A stretch of DNA of 64,000 bases from Faucicola mancuniensis (GCF_046523945.1 NZ_CP171363.1:2170001-2234000); one strand, 5' to 3'. Positions 42,001-48,861 are shown, counted from the stretch's first letter. The notes: generated by a model not told the origin, from the letters alone. Numbers and translations are program-made.

Positions 42001-42611
42001 GTTTGGGTGCAAAAAATAATGAATCTGGTTATTTGTTCGTGTTTAGCCGATTTGCGTTAAAACAAGGCGTGAGTTTGACAGGTCAAGGCGTTGTTGATAC
42101 AAATTGGGCGAATTTGCAATCTGATGATTATATCAAATTCACCAAAAAGCAAGAAATGGGTAAAAAGCTCATCTCTCAAGCTATGATAGCCGTTGATGAC
42201 ATTGCCACCAATGAAAATGGCAAAATCCCAGTCGGTGCAGGACAGCTTGTGTTAGATAATAAGGCGTTGTTGCATGGCGATACGCTTTATCAAACGGGTG
42301 ATTTGGTGATTTATCATAACGGTGAAAATAATCATGTAGGCGTGGTGAGTGAATATAATAGTCTTGGTAATAGAATTAGCATTTATTATAATTCCCCCAA
42401 TGGTTATTCACACGAATATATTTATAAAAACCCAATAGAAGCATGGCATGAACGAATAGATAATATTAGCCAAATTGCAAAAACTGATAGCCGTTACCTT
42501 GAGATTGTCAAACAACTTGCCGAATTTGATAATAAAAAATTGCGTGAAAATAAAGAAACGGTTTTTTCAAAATATAACGCTGATGTGCTAGAATATGTAA
42601 ACAACAATTAA
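36099..42611 (+). CDS. Giant polyvalent protein: N6-type methylase + SNF2 helicase (DarB-like), 2170 aa
   Basis: Domains in order: Lys-rich N-terminus; a BECR/LPD-like domain (~110-220); a DNA methylase (motif I VLDPSAGTGIF near 422, catalytic NVPFG near 492); a long middle; a SNF2/SF2 helicase (Walker A GVGLGKT near 1142, DEAH near 1299, TATPITNSP, motif VI-like QRNGRGARQGN near 1757); and helical C-terminus. The methylase-helicase fusion is the DarB-type antirestriction architecture of phages and conjugative elements. It is probably packaged in the virion to defend incoming DNA. NVPFG in place of NPPF is a small variation. Confidence 0.85.
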   Translation: MLKGLEKAKALKELKELRLEKASLTGLALAKSIKRMRELRQDLGMGGTAKAVSSKLTDDDVLALSEKPIDVQENSTKGERKRTAKDWIKQNLLGKKVKTIDGKMVHFNSDDTVDHISFNAMRSRNAFIALSIPFIPQIFAKGEFVGREISDHTRTDETIKAFHLYQKWIKLKNGYEVYAQVQACERHDGKKDQLFYAGYNLKSLEKKKAIFDSLLETGLHHADQATKTALKAASSSHQNGNSDSTKRLTLGFMTTLKNNSPRPMTVAILDNTRTNGNMSCSDYNYMLDKLQSQSLKDKPLLILVIKDETGKVIFDLENGIDELDENPQTTPTLNRPLPPTTKATRQKANNNAIALLDDIMAKGLSRDDLTTDELDTLAKFTGGGGGLTNKDGTKGSDYEYYTPIELASSTWDIAHALGFNGGKVLDPSAGTGIFTAVSPENALMDSIELDETSGNIAKILNDGNRSHTKISPFEAVAKDMPNGDDTQGYDLVITNVPFGDNGARGANKLKDDVYQKESLDYYFIMRSLEKLKSNGLAVFITTPSTVTGKKKAQFDLRQKTSRIAHFLGAYRLPNSMFEQTGADVSVDGIAFRKYDEKTIHTINNYVENGDLTTLETAGVFWQDYISGGYFKTRKNQILGEEVEVPDWRDKSKTVTKVVNHASMTDVLKQLNKFSRASNEIDWQLLQLNEPTAISYQTGDIVYRDGVQYQYDGVVWQEVISQKSDDTLAQEQAFNDLIAKLSTPYDVVVHGVSFAEMTDLIAWLDKTSQNGVLSNRITDLYKTAKQQNNSTVAWQVLCTGQGIDMLIAKHGAGFAFLAEYADFSQKMKDVFVMAKGAKLTRLAKTAHNNLTIHYNKGEYSSLWRGDVQVAVDELASTASYSSQIARLQYANKSRYLRIEQLKQLNSDVDVMSNDDWFITADGKQAIQKDDFLIGSLAERLADIDKQIAQTADDNIKAKLQKQKQIAERNVPTIDVRRLRYDLQSPIISTDVKLEFLKTVSHFAKGVQNKNGQYKPTIEIINKKTDEDKLYNRIGIWLKEGKSLSLGGIKLSQDMTEKQAIAWLNMTANSWNEQFNNWVKVNDSLLDELDRTMNDPKNRYFVQNDDDAPIDIAGLSKRLKLHPHQNVFVRNQGRFFGGINGMGVGLGKTFSSLASVQHAHNVGLKKRTLFVVPKSVLSNWRKETMFAYENMDDCLFIGLRENGEKFSVKSNLFDTDLLEAINGKYRKIFMSYEAFKRIRIKDETANDYIDHLGLTDNAFSMSESKKSNERAKGRGAELVNEIADKGNNNAPFIEDMGIDSIVIDEAHAFKNSITADVGRIKFLSAPNVSKRGLDAQIKMWYIRGLSDNGDGVQLLTATPITNSPVEIYSMLALAVGRERANAMAGGVKGADEFVQMVCNIQQEEVQSIDNRLLNMDVFVGLRNINLLRSAIHSTAMIKNAEDVKGLSVVIPEREELPTSVKLPQNVLDEIKKMQSAYQVAKVILKGYPTYGMDTTAFEKMQARYGETTELLAHPFNLIRKMEVLIADDDFADGVSFYDFDKAQLKQVQKCVAEFNKKGYKDERERLSAYTKEENAKAITQKDDGVSYITGYKVTVQADIVGNRIMIDSMDYKTQKAFEEICERQGVNLDVTIPAKLASLLDNIKFEMANKRGKNSDGTTSSLVKQIIFCDHLFLHNKIVRLLAKHTGIAKDKIAIITGQVNSEADEIIDIQNGFNEMGEDNRYQIIIANKKAEIGINLQKGTQAIHHLTTGWTPDSLEQRNGRGARQGNHTESVRIYYYDADGTFDSLKRNMVNKKDEWIGELLQGNSQSVAVAGDLTDKDKDALINAIGDESAIQTYLKQKEQAETEARIKEATARQIVGLQTIKNNSEMLRCGFIHDVYAKLNTWASVSADLAKTKAIYRDGGEYTGKFVFEIRDDKQQTAYNRFKQATQDILDMLSDNIKNGSDIDSITKAIIDDNLSTIGAKGGWGLGAKNNESGYLFVFSRFALKQGVSLTGQGVVDTNWANLQSDDYIKFTKKQEMGKKLISQAMIAVDDIATNENGKIPVGAGQLVLDNKALLHGDTLYQTGDLVIYHNGENNHVGVVSEYNSLGNRISIYYNSPNGYSHEYIYKNPIEAWHERIDNISQIAKTDSRYLEIVKQLAEFDNKKLRENKETVFSKYNADVLEYVNNN

Positions 42612-42620
42612 GGATTTTTT

Positions 42621-43112
42621 ATGAACAATTACACTTTTAATAAACAACAGCTTGCCTTGATGACCGAACAAAAAAAGGCAAGTTATGAACAAAATCCACA
42701 CCAAAATATGACGTTTGAACAATTTGCCTGTTATGCCATTGCAGCCAATATCAAAACCAAACCCATTCGTTATCGTAGTTATGGTATGTACTGGTGGACG
42801 TTAAAACAAGTGCTTATCAAACACGGTTATGATTTTGGCATAGCCAATTTTGGTAAAAATGATAGTTTTGATAAAGAATTAGCCAAAGTTTATAGCGGTG
42901 CAACCGATGAACAAACTATCGTGGGGGCGGACGCTTTTTGGCATGAAATGGCACAAACCACCATTCAAGGCAACAATGAATTTTTGCTTGATACGGACGG
43001 CAATACGTTTGTGCTATATGATGAAGAAATGGAAAGTTTATCGCCAGTAAGAACATTCTTGCGGTCGGGCTTGACCGTCTGGGAGCAGGAATCCCCGAAC
43101 GATAGGGCTTGA
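42621..43112 (+). CDS. Small phage protein, C-terminus replaced by IS605 remnant
   Basis: AAGGA precedes the ATG. Residues 1-141 (YRSYGMYWWTLKQVLIKHGY, ATDEQTIVGADAFWHEMAQ, LYDEEMESL) are paralogous to the 46053 protein. The last 22 residues (SPVRTFLRSGLTVWEQESPN...) are translated from an IS605-type tnpB end. The natural C-terminus is lost by only a few residues, as judged from the paralogue. Function unknown; it follows the giant polyvalent gene. Confidence 0.65.
   Translation: MNNYTFNKQQLALMTEQKKASYEQNPHQNMTFEQFACYAIAANIKTKPIRYRSYGMYWWTLKQVLIKHGYDFGIANFGKNDSFDKELAKVYSGATDEQTIVGADAFWHEMAQTTIQGNNEFLLDTDGNTFVLYDEEMESLSPVRTFLRSGLTVWEQESPNDRA
43043..43105 (+). mobile_element. Remnant of an IS605-type element end
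   Basis: This 63-bp stretch matches the tnpB 3' end of the 26571-27941 element in opposite orientation. It is cut off at GG by the IS607-type element that follows, showing insertion into an older insertion. Confidence 0.8.
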
Positions 43113-43156
43113 AACTGTTTATTGAAAACTAACTAAATCTACTTTATAATATCCAA

Positions 43157-43273
43157 ATGAATAGATTAATTAGTATCAACGAAGCATCAAAACAACTAGG
43201 TGTGTCTATCTCAACATTACGTAGATGGGACAAAAGTGGCATGCTTGTTGCCCAAAGAACGCCAAGGTACTAG
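43157..43273 (+). pseudogene. tnpA: IS607 tnpA fragment, copy 2
   Basis: Same 39-codon frame as in copy 1 (MNRLISINEASKQLGVSIST, LRRWDKSGMLVAQRTPR), helix-turn-helix only, no recombinase domain. Confidence 0.8.
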
Positions 43274-43508
43274 AATGACCCTAATACGTGGACACATCAT
43301 CGCCCTAGACCCAACGAATAAACAAGCAACTTACTTTGCAAAGGCTTGCGGTGTAGCCCGTCTTGCCTATAACTGGGCGTTAGATAATTGGCAAAAACAA
43401 TACCAAGCCGATAAAACTTATCGTGATGAATGCTTGAAAAATGGCATAGAAATTGATGAAACCAAACTTAACAAACCATCACAAGGCAAATTAAGAAAAC
43501 AACTAAAT

Positions 43509-44410
43509 TGTAAGAACCTCAAGCGTTATTTACACTTTGTTTAAAATAAAACTCCAACCACTCATAAGGAGTAAAGGTTTGAGTTTTGCCAGTAATATCA
43601 TCTTTTTTAGTTAAAGATGAATGGGGTTTAACGGTATTATAGAAATTAAGAAATCTTGTTAATTCTTGCTTTCTATGTTCACTACCTGTAAATTCACATT
43701 GTTCATGCCACATTTCCATGAGCGTACGTATTACTCGTTCTGCTTTACCATTGGTTTGTGGTTTGGCAACTTTGGTGAATTTCTGATTGATGTTGTTATT
43801 ATAACAGGCTTTGACAAATTCATGGTCTTTTGTGCCTTTATATTCTGTGCCATTGTCAGAATAAATCACCTCAATCGTATAAGGGCAAGGTTTAATAACT
43901 TGTTCTGTCAGAAACTTAGCCGCACTAAAAGCTGTTTTGTCTGGCATAATACAAGCATACAGTTCACGAGAATAATCATCAATGGCAACAAACAGATATT
44001 CTCTAGGGCTGTTGCTATTTTGTCCTTTGAGCAGTGGTAGGCGTTTTGTATCTACGTGTACCATCTCACCAGGATAGGATTTATTATAACGCTTGGCTTG
44101 TTTTTTGAGTTTGTCTTGTATACTCTTTTCAACTTTAGCTAAGCGTTTAATGCCAAATTTCGCTTGTTTAAAGCGATTATTGACACTGGTTTGTGGTTTT
44201 AGTAACTTCACTCTGGCAAGTTTCAATACCTTGTAGATTGTTGGTCTTGATACTTTGTATTCTTCAGCAAGTGATGTTACGCTTTGTTTGTTTTGATGAT
44301 AGGCTATCCAAATAGCTTCTCTTTCAAACGGTAGCAGTCTGGTGTTTTTATGTATGTTCATTTGCAGTATTTTATCCTAAATACTGTAAATAACGCTAGG
44401 ATATCTTACA
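43509..44410 (-). mobile_element. IS481-like insertion sequence, 902 bp
   Basis: Terminal inverted repeats begin TGTAAGA and end TCTTACA, with about 26 bp imperfect identity (...AGCGTTATTTACA). A 7-bp target duplication ACTAAAT flanks it (43502-43508 and 44411-44417). The intact copy-1 tnpB shows the empty site. Confidence 0.9.
43519..44361 (-). CDS. IS481-like DDE transposase
   Basis: The 280-aa protein has an N-terminal helix-turn-helix (AIWIAYHQNKQSVTSLAEEY, VSRPTIYKVLKLAR) and an rve catalytic core: first Asp in GEMVHVDTKRLP, second in EVIYSDNGTEYKG, Glu in KPQTNGKAERVIRTLMEMW. The C-terminal YNTVKPHSSLTKK is typical. All catalytic residues are present and the terminal repeats are intact, so this IS may be active. 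Confidence 0.88.
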   Translation of the reverse strand: MNIHKNTRLLPFEREAIWIAYHQNKQSVTSLAEEYKVSRPTIYKVLKLARVKLLKPQTSVNNRFKQAKFGIKRLAKVEKSIQDKLKKQAKRYNKSYPGEMVHVDTKRLPLLKGQNSNSPREYLFVAIDDYSRELYACIMPDKTAFSAAKFLTEQVIKPCPYTIEVIYSDNGTEYKGTKDHEFVKACYNNNINQKFTKVAKPQTNGKAERVIRTLMEMWHEQCEFTGSEHRKQELTRFLNFYNTVKPHSSLTKKDDITGKTQTFTPYEWLEFYFKQSVNNA

Positions 44411-45341
44411 ACTAAATAGCATAAAAAGACAACAATTCCCCTTTATGCTAGAAGTAACCAAATGTAGCCCACAACTTGCCATTATACAACTAGGAGACGC
44501 ATTCAAACGCTTTTTTAAAGGTGAAAGCAAATACCCACAATTTCGCAAAAAAGGCGTAAATGATAGATTTAGCCTATCCAACGACCAATTTAGAATAGAC
44601 GGCAAACGCATAAAAATCCCTAATTTAGGCTGGGTTAAAATGCGTGAAAACTTGCGTTTACAAGGCAAAATCCTATCCGCCAAAATCTTTAAACAAGGCG
44701 AAAAATGGTTTGTATCGGTTGCCGTTGAATTACAAAACATCATCAAACCACAACCCAAAACAGACAAACAAGTTGGTATTGATTTAGGCATTACAGACCT
44801 TGCCACCTTGTCAAATGGTGAAAAAATCCAAGCCCCTAAGCCATTAAAAGCTAAACTTAACAAATTAAAACGACTGTCAAAAAGTTTAAGCCGAAAACAA
44901 AAAGGCTCAAAAAACCGTGAAAAGGCAAAAACCAAGCTATCACGGCTACACTTTAAAATCAGCAATATCAGAAAAGACTTTTTACACAAGCTAACCACAA
45001 GCCTCGTTAAGTCTTATGATGTGATTTGTCTTGAAAACTTAAACGTTAAAGGCATGGTAAAAAACCGTAAACTTAGCCGTGCGATTAATGATTTGGGTTT
45101 TTATGAGTTTAAAAGGCAACTGATTTATAAAGCAAATCAATGGGGCAAAATTATCAAAGAGGTAGATAGATTTTATCCATCAAGTAAAACCTGTTCATGT
45201 TGCGGTTTTATCATGGATAAAGCAAATTTGACACTGGCTGTCAGATATTGGACTTGCCCTAACTGCAAGACAAGCCATGACCGTGATGTGAATGCGAGCA
45301 TTAATATTTTAAATCATGCAACTAAGGTTTTAACAATCTAA

Positions 45342-45478
45342 TATTTTTGGCGGTGAGTTTCACCGTGTCAGCCTATGGAGTTGATGTAAGTCTTAAGTCA
45401 AATGACAAGAGCAAACAACGTTGAAGTAGGAAGAAAACGCTAAATTTGCTCTTGGGTAGATTTAGGTAGGTTTTTTGG
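45342..45478 (+). ncRNA. Predicted omega RNA region of TnpB copy 2
   Basis: Nearly identical to 22943-23079. The hairpin reads CGGTGAGTTTCACCG, a compensated variant of the copy-1 stem. It would be orphaned because this tnpB is broken, unless supplied in trans. Confidence 0.55.
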
Positions 45479-45493
45479 AACGGTAATAATATT

Positions 45494-46051
45494 GTGCTGT
45501 CAGATGTTGATGTGGGTAATATTGACATGGGTGTGATTAATAGAATTGTTAAAAAGCCTGAAAACTTTTTGATAACGGTGCGTGATGCTTTAAATGCCTT
45601 GCCTGATGATTATTCAAGCGATGATATTACCAATCTTGCTGAAAAACTGTATAATGAGCATATCAAGCCTGATAGTAATATACTGGATAATATATCTGAC
45701 AAGCAAAAAGACAGTGCGTCTTATCGTGCATTAAACATTGGTAGCGATGACCCAAGTCCAGATGTCTTTAGTTTTTGGAATCATCTTGATGCAACCGCAG
45801 AAAAGTATAAACAATATAAGGCTGTAACAAGTGAGATACAACCAACTGATACGGTCGCTGTTACAGGCAATACAATGAAGTGGAAAGATGATATTAAAAA
45901 ATATGCAGACAGATACGGTGTAGCAGTAAAAGGCAAGCGTAAATATCTATGGGATAGCAGAAATACACGTTGGCTGCTATCCTACCAAGCATTTACCAAA
46001 CTAAAACAAGATTATCCAAATGCGGATATTCAATGTGAAAAGGTGAACTAA
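45494..46051 (+). pseudogene. 3' fragment of a phage gene truncated by the IS607-type element
   Basis: The frame is open into the element end with no proper start (GTG at 45494 is the first candidate). The 185 residues include FLITVRDALNALPDDYSSDD and a C-terminal domain (KWKDDIKKYADRYGVAVKGK, TRWLLSYQAFTKLKQDYP). It is probably the end of a protein whose 5' part was deleted with the insertion. It ends one nt before the next gene. Confidence 0.55.
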
Positions 46052-46052
46052 A

Positions 46053-46472
46053 ATGTATTATCAATTTGATAAAAACGAAATTAACGAAAAACTAGTCGAA
46101 ATAAAGGCTAGTTTGGCTGAGAACAAACCTGATGCGGAATTTGTGGAATTTTCTACCAGTGTGATTTATCAACGCTTAAAGAAAAATATTTTGCATTATC
46201 GTCAATATGGACCGTATTGGTGGGCGTTAAAAGATGTGTTACGCCGTCAAAACTACAATGTCGGTAATGAAACCGACAGCCGTATTGAACAAGCGTATCA
46301 AGGCGATAATGATGAACAAACTATTGTCATGGCGGATTTATTCTATATGAACGAAGCACCACGACATACAGTTGATAACATGGACTGGTTACTTGAAAAA
46401 AACCAGTCAGATTATCGCTTGTTTGATGAAGATATGGAAATGCGTCCGTCTATTACAGATAGAATTTTTTAG
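46053..46472 (+). CDS. Small phage protein, paralogue of the 42621 product
   Basis: The 139-aa protein shares YRQYGPYWWALKDVLRRQNY and DEQTIVMADLFYMNEA with the 42621 protein. Such duplicates after the polyvalent genes suggest a repeated accessory unit. Function unknown. Its stop lies directly before late promoter 5, overlapping the GGAACA context. Confidence 0.65.
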   Translation: MYYQFDKNEINEKLVEIKASLAENKPDAEFVEFSTSVIYQRLKKNILHYRQYGPYWWALKDVLRRQNYNVGNETDSRIEQAYQGDNDEQTIVMADLFYMNEAPRHTVDNMDWLLEKNQSDYRLFDEDMEMRPSITDRIF

Positions 46473-46510
46473 GAACATAAACCCATTTACACCACAAAAA
46501 ACTGTAAAAT
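46472..46510 (+). promoter_or_regulatory. Late promoter motif 5 (GGAACA-N27-TAAAAT)
   Basis: GGAACA 46472-46477, TAAAAT 46505-46510. An inverted repeat AATCCTTAC/GTAAGGATT overlaps the -10 and the Shine-Dalgarno before the ATG at 46542. Confidence 0.7.
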
Positions 46511-46541
46511 CCTTACAAGTTTTATTTGTAAGGATTTTTTT

Positions 46542-47420
46542 ATGGCAGATACACAAAGCACGCCAGAAACCACATTAGAAACAATCAAGATTGTTGCAAC
46601 CAATAGCCAACACGGTATATGGGGTGCAGCTGGTATCAATGAACACCTAATCGCAGTTATCTATGCCGAAACAAGGGATAATGTGGAAAATGATGACAGA
46701 AAAGTAGTTGGCTTATTGGAAAATGCTGAATTTAGCCTTGAAAACCAATACTCAACCCCATTTGAAAACTCAAACCCTGAAGGGCGTATGCCAAACATGA
46801 TGGGGTTAATACAATCTGGGCAAATAGCCATACAGGCAACAGAAGTTTTGGGGGCTTTTGGCAATATTGGCAAAGTGGAAGTTGAACGAATACCAGAAAC
46901 TGATGCAAGTGCAGAAAGCACGGAAAACATAGGCAGTAGCGAAACCACAACCGAAGATAATGAAAAAAAACAAGGTGGTGCAATTGAAAGTTTACTTGAG
47001 TTAAAAGGTCGTTCGTCATTTACCAAACTAAACAGCGAACAAATATACACATCGTCAAACTCGGTCAGAATTAACGCCACACTGGTATTGTCCGCATGGA
47101 AAGATGCCAAAGCCGAAGTGGAAAAAGCCATTCAGACCTTGCAAGAGTGGACAGCCCCAGTTGAGTTATCCGAAAATGGATTGCTGGCAAATATGGCTCA
47201 AGAAAAATCGCTAAAAGGTTTGTTTCCATCCGTTATTCCTATCACCGTAAGACTAGATTATGGTGGAAAAATGTATAATGACTTGGTTATTGAGAGCCTA
47301 TCTGTCCCCATGACAGCCCCTATGAACTCGGACGGTAGTAGGATAACAGCAAAAGTGCAAATTAACTTTTTATCTCGTAGGGCGTGGGATAGAAAGGATG
47401 TTACGGAATTATATAGCTAA
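46542..47420 (+). CDS. Tail/baseplate structural protein, 292 aa
   Basis: The protein begins MADTQSTPETTLETIKIVAT, has an acidic Ser/Thr/Glu-rich centre (SAESTENIGSSETTTEDNEK) and a beta-rich C-terminal domain (LYDYGGKMYNDLVIESLSVP-like, TAKVQINFLSRRAW) resembling the end of the 32586 protein. It has its own late promoter. A tail-tube or tube-terminating protein is plausible. Its TAA is immediately followed by the next ATG. Confidence 0.5.
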   Translation: MADTQSTPETTLETIKIVATNSQHGIWGAAGINEHLIAVIYAETRDNVENDDRKVVGLLENAEFSLENQYSTPFENSNPEGRMPNMMGLIQSGQIAIQATEVLGAFGNIGKVEVERIPETDASAESTENIGSSETTTEDNEKKQGGAIESLLELKGRSSFTKLNSEQIYTSSNSVRINATLVLSAWKDAKAEVEKAIQTLQEWTAPVELSENGLLANMAQEKSLKGLFPSVIPITVRLDYGGKMYNDLVIESLSVPMTAPMNSDGSRITAKVQINFLSRRAWDRKDVTELYS

Positions 47421-47696
47421 ATGTTAGGTTGGTTTAGCTTAACTGGTAAAATAAGGGGTGGAAAAAATTTGCCAACTACAACGCATCATGCGAACAAGGC
47501 TGTTACATCTGCTACCTCTGCTAGAGCATTGCTAAATTTTTGTTTATTTACTTGTTTCCTTGTTTCCTTGTTTCCTTGTTTCCTTGTTTCCTTGTTTCCT
47601 TGTTTCCTTGTTTCCTTGTTTCCTTGTTTCCTTGTTTCCTTGTTTCCTTGTTTCCTTGTTTCCTTGTTTCCTTGTTTCCTTGTTTGGCACGGATAG
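47421..47696 (+). CDS. Possible repeat-encoded hydrophobic protein
   Basis: ATG directly follows the preceding stop. MLGWFSLTGKIRGGKNLPTT... runs into an 8-bp tandem repeat translated as FLVSLFPC units and then stops. Repeat length changes would alter the reading frame. The N-terminal 45 residues look plausible, but all three frames are open through the repeat, so it may be fortuitous. Confidence 0.35.
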   Translation: MLGWFSLTGKIRGGKNLPTTTHHANKAVTSATSARALLNFCLFTCFLVSLFPCFLVSLFPCFLVSLFPCFLVSLFPCFLVSLFPCFLVWHG

Positions 47697-47811
47697 ACAA
47701 TTGCATTTCATCACGCATTTTTTGCACCTTTTCAGTAATCGCAAGCATTACGAACACATCAAAACTGGTATCGTCTTTTTTTGCCAAATCTTTTGCAACT
47801 TCATATACCAT
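47548..47811 (-). CDS. Possible minus-strand ORF ending in the octanucleotide repeat
   Basis: MVYEVAKDLAKKDDTSFDVF, VMLAITEKVQKMRDEMQLS reads like a genuine amphipathic protein with native codon use, then enters the repeat as KETRKQGN units. No Shine-Dalgarno is seen and it is antisense to the late operons. Either it or the plus-strand ORF, not both, is probably coding. Confidence 0.35.
   Translation of the reverse strand: MVYEVAKDLAKKDDTSFDVFVMLAITEKVQKMRDEMQLSIRAKQGNKETRKQGNKETRKQGNKETRKQGNKETRKQGNKETRKQGNK
47551..47685. repeat. Octanucleotide microsatellite, about 17 copies
   Basis: CTTGTTTC repeats perfectly 16 times (47551-47678) plus 7 of 8 bases. The unit is not a multiple of three and contains no stop in any frame on either strand, so gain or loss of units would switch the frame of an overlapping gene. 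Confidence 0.92.
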
Positions 47812-47850
47812 TGTAATGATGTTTGTTTTAAAAAGCAATGACGGATTATT

Positions 47851-47889
47851 GGAACATTGAAAAGTTTATTTGTCTTTTGTAATTAAAAT
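47851..47889 (+). promoter_or_regulatory. Late promoter motif 6 (GGAACA-N27-TAAAAT)
   Basis: GGAACA 47851-47856, TAAAAT 47884-47889. An inverted repeat ATACCTTTAA/TTAAAGGTAT ends in the Shine-Dalgarno of the next gene. Confidence 0.7.
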
Positions 47890-47921
47890 ACCTTTAACCC
47901 ATGATTAAAGGTATTTTTTTT

Positions 47922-48653
47922 ATGTTTAACGCCATTGCCATTGCTTTACGCAATCAAGAGATTTTTTTAAAAGAACTCACCATTGGGCAAATCGTCCAAA
48001 TCGCCAAAATCCCACAAGCCATGAACGAATTACGGCTAAATGCCTTTATTGGTTATGTCTGCCAAGATGAAACGCTGGCAAATCAATTAACCGTACAAGA
48101 GCGGTATTATATCCTGCTTAACTACCTGTCTATCAGTCAGAACGATTATATGATGAATGAAGATGTTAGTAACTACTTTATCCAAGCCAAAACCGCCCCT
48201 GATGTGGTAACGATTGGCAATATCCATGTTCAACAGCTATTTGGCAATCATGTAACCGAATTGCAAACTCGCTGTGAAAATATCTACGACTGGTTGGCAG
48301 GGCAAATGGCGTGTCAATTACATGGGGATATGACCGAATTTTTTGGTGATGAAACAAATCCTGTCGTATGGGAAAAAATGCCAGTTGCAGGCGAAATCAT
48401 CACTGTATTTCAAAAACGTTTTGAGATGATAGAAAGCCTTACCGATAGCCAATTTCAAGCATTGAGTGATGTATTTTATCAAGGTTGCGATAAGTTAAAG
48501 CATTTGTTGGATATAAGCCTTGATAACGAAGGTATCACCATTTTAGGCAATAGCGAACAACAAGGGGGTGGCGATTTGATTATCGCACGATTTCGCACCC
48601 TTAGTGTACTGTCGGACATCGCAAAACGAATTAGTGAACTCATTAATGAATGA
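47922..48653 (+). CDS. Phage tail assembly chaperone-like protein (tentative)
   Basis: Start at 47922 (MFNAIAIALRNQEIFLKELT) after AAAGG. The 243-aa helical protein (LTIGQIVQIAKIPQAMNELR, LTVQERYYILLNYLSISQND) has the 'TIGQ' opening and internal layout of tail assembly chaperones or tail-adaptor proteins that are followed by a short overlapping ORF. The next ORF overlaps its last 8 nt, as in G/GT-type pairs. Only the context supports the function. Confidence 0.45.
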   Translation: MFNAIAIALRNQEIFLKELTIGQIVQIAKIPQAMNELRLNAFIGYVCQDETLANQLTVQERYYILLNYLSISQNDYMMNEDVSNYFIQAKTAPDVVTIGNIHVQQLFGNHVTELQTRCENIYDWLAGQMACQLHGDMTEFFGDETNPVVWEKMPVAGEIITVFQKRFEMIESLTDSQFQALSDVFYQGCDKLKHLLDISLDNEGITILGNSEQQGGGDLIIARFRTLSVLSDIAKRISELINE

Positions 48654-48849
48654 ATGCCTAGAACTCATGGAACATACGAATATGAGCATGGCTGAAGCGT
48701 TTACAATGCCTATATCGTTTATTAAGGACTATCAAACGTCAGATGCGTATAAATACCGTGAAAATATGTTGAAAAATAAGCATGAATACAAAGAAGTGCT
48801 ATTAAAAAGTATCAATATGCTAATCACGGTGGTCGCTAGACGTGGGTAG
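48646..48849 (+). CDS. Small protein overlapping the chaperone-like gene, 67 aa
   Basis: MNECLELMEHTNMSMAEAFT begins within the previous gene's final codons. The helical protein (MPISFIKDYQTSDAYKYREN) may be translated by coupling or as a frameshift product. An internal GGAACA motif lies within it. Confidence 0.5.
   Translation: MNECLELMEHTNMSMAEAFTMPISFIKDYQTSDAYKYRENMLKNKHEYKEVLLKSINMLITVVARRG
48669..48707 (+). promoter_or_regulatory. Internal late promoter motif candidate (GGAACA-N27-TACAAT)
   Basis: GGAACA 48669-48674 and TACAAT 48702-48707 have exactly the late-promoter spacing but lie inside a coding sequence. The motif could drive the holin and endolysin genes that follow. It may be coincidental. 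Confidence 0.4.
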
Positions 48850-48861
48850 CGTGGAAAAATT

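Larger units (their letters stand above)
43275..45341 (+). pseudogene. tnpB: TnpB (IS607 type) split by an insertion sequence
   Basis: The N-terminal part (43275-43508, MTLIRGHIIALDPTNKQATY) and the C-terminal part (44411-45341) are nearly identical to copy 1, apart from a diverged patch (DNWQKQYQADKTYRDECLKN) that instead matches copy 3. The patch suggests recombination between copies. The insertion separates the RuvC domain from the start, so no full TnpB is made. Confidence 0.88.
43106..45478 (+). mobile_element. IS607-derived TnpB element (copy 2), interrupted by an IS481-like element
   Basis: The ends match copy 1 (GGGCTTGAAACTG to GG). Subtracting the 902-bp IS and its 7-bp duplication gives exactly 1464 bp, the size of copy 1. 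It again has a 38-codon tnpA fragment. Confidence 0.85.

Noticed and set aside
47421..47500. tRNA-like start (TTTAGCTTAACTGG) after the 46542 gene
   Set aside because: No acceptor stem, anticodon arm or T-loop (GTTCRANYC) can be built around it.
47551..47685. CRISPR array
   Set aside because: The tandem unit is 8 bp with no spacers; nothing in the window has repeat-spacer structure.
47544..47860. Several long overlapping ORFs across the octanucleotide tract
   Set aside because: The repeat has no stop in any frame, so open frames there are expected; only the two with plausible unique parts are listed at low confidence.
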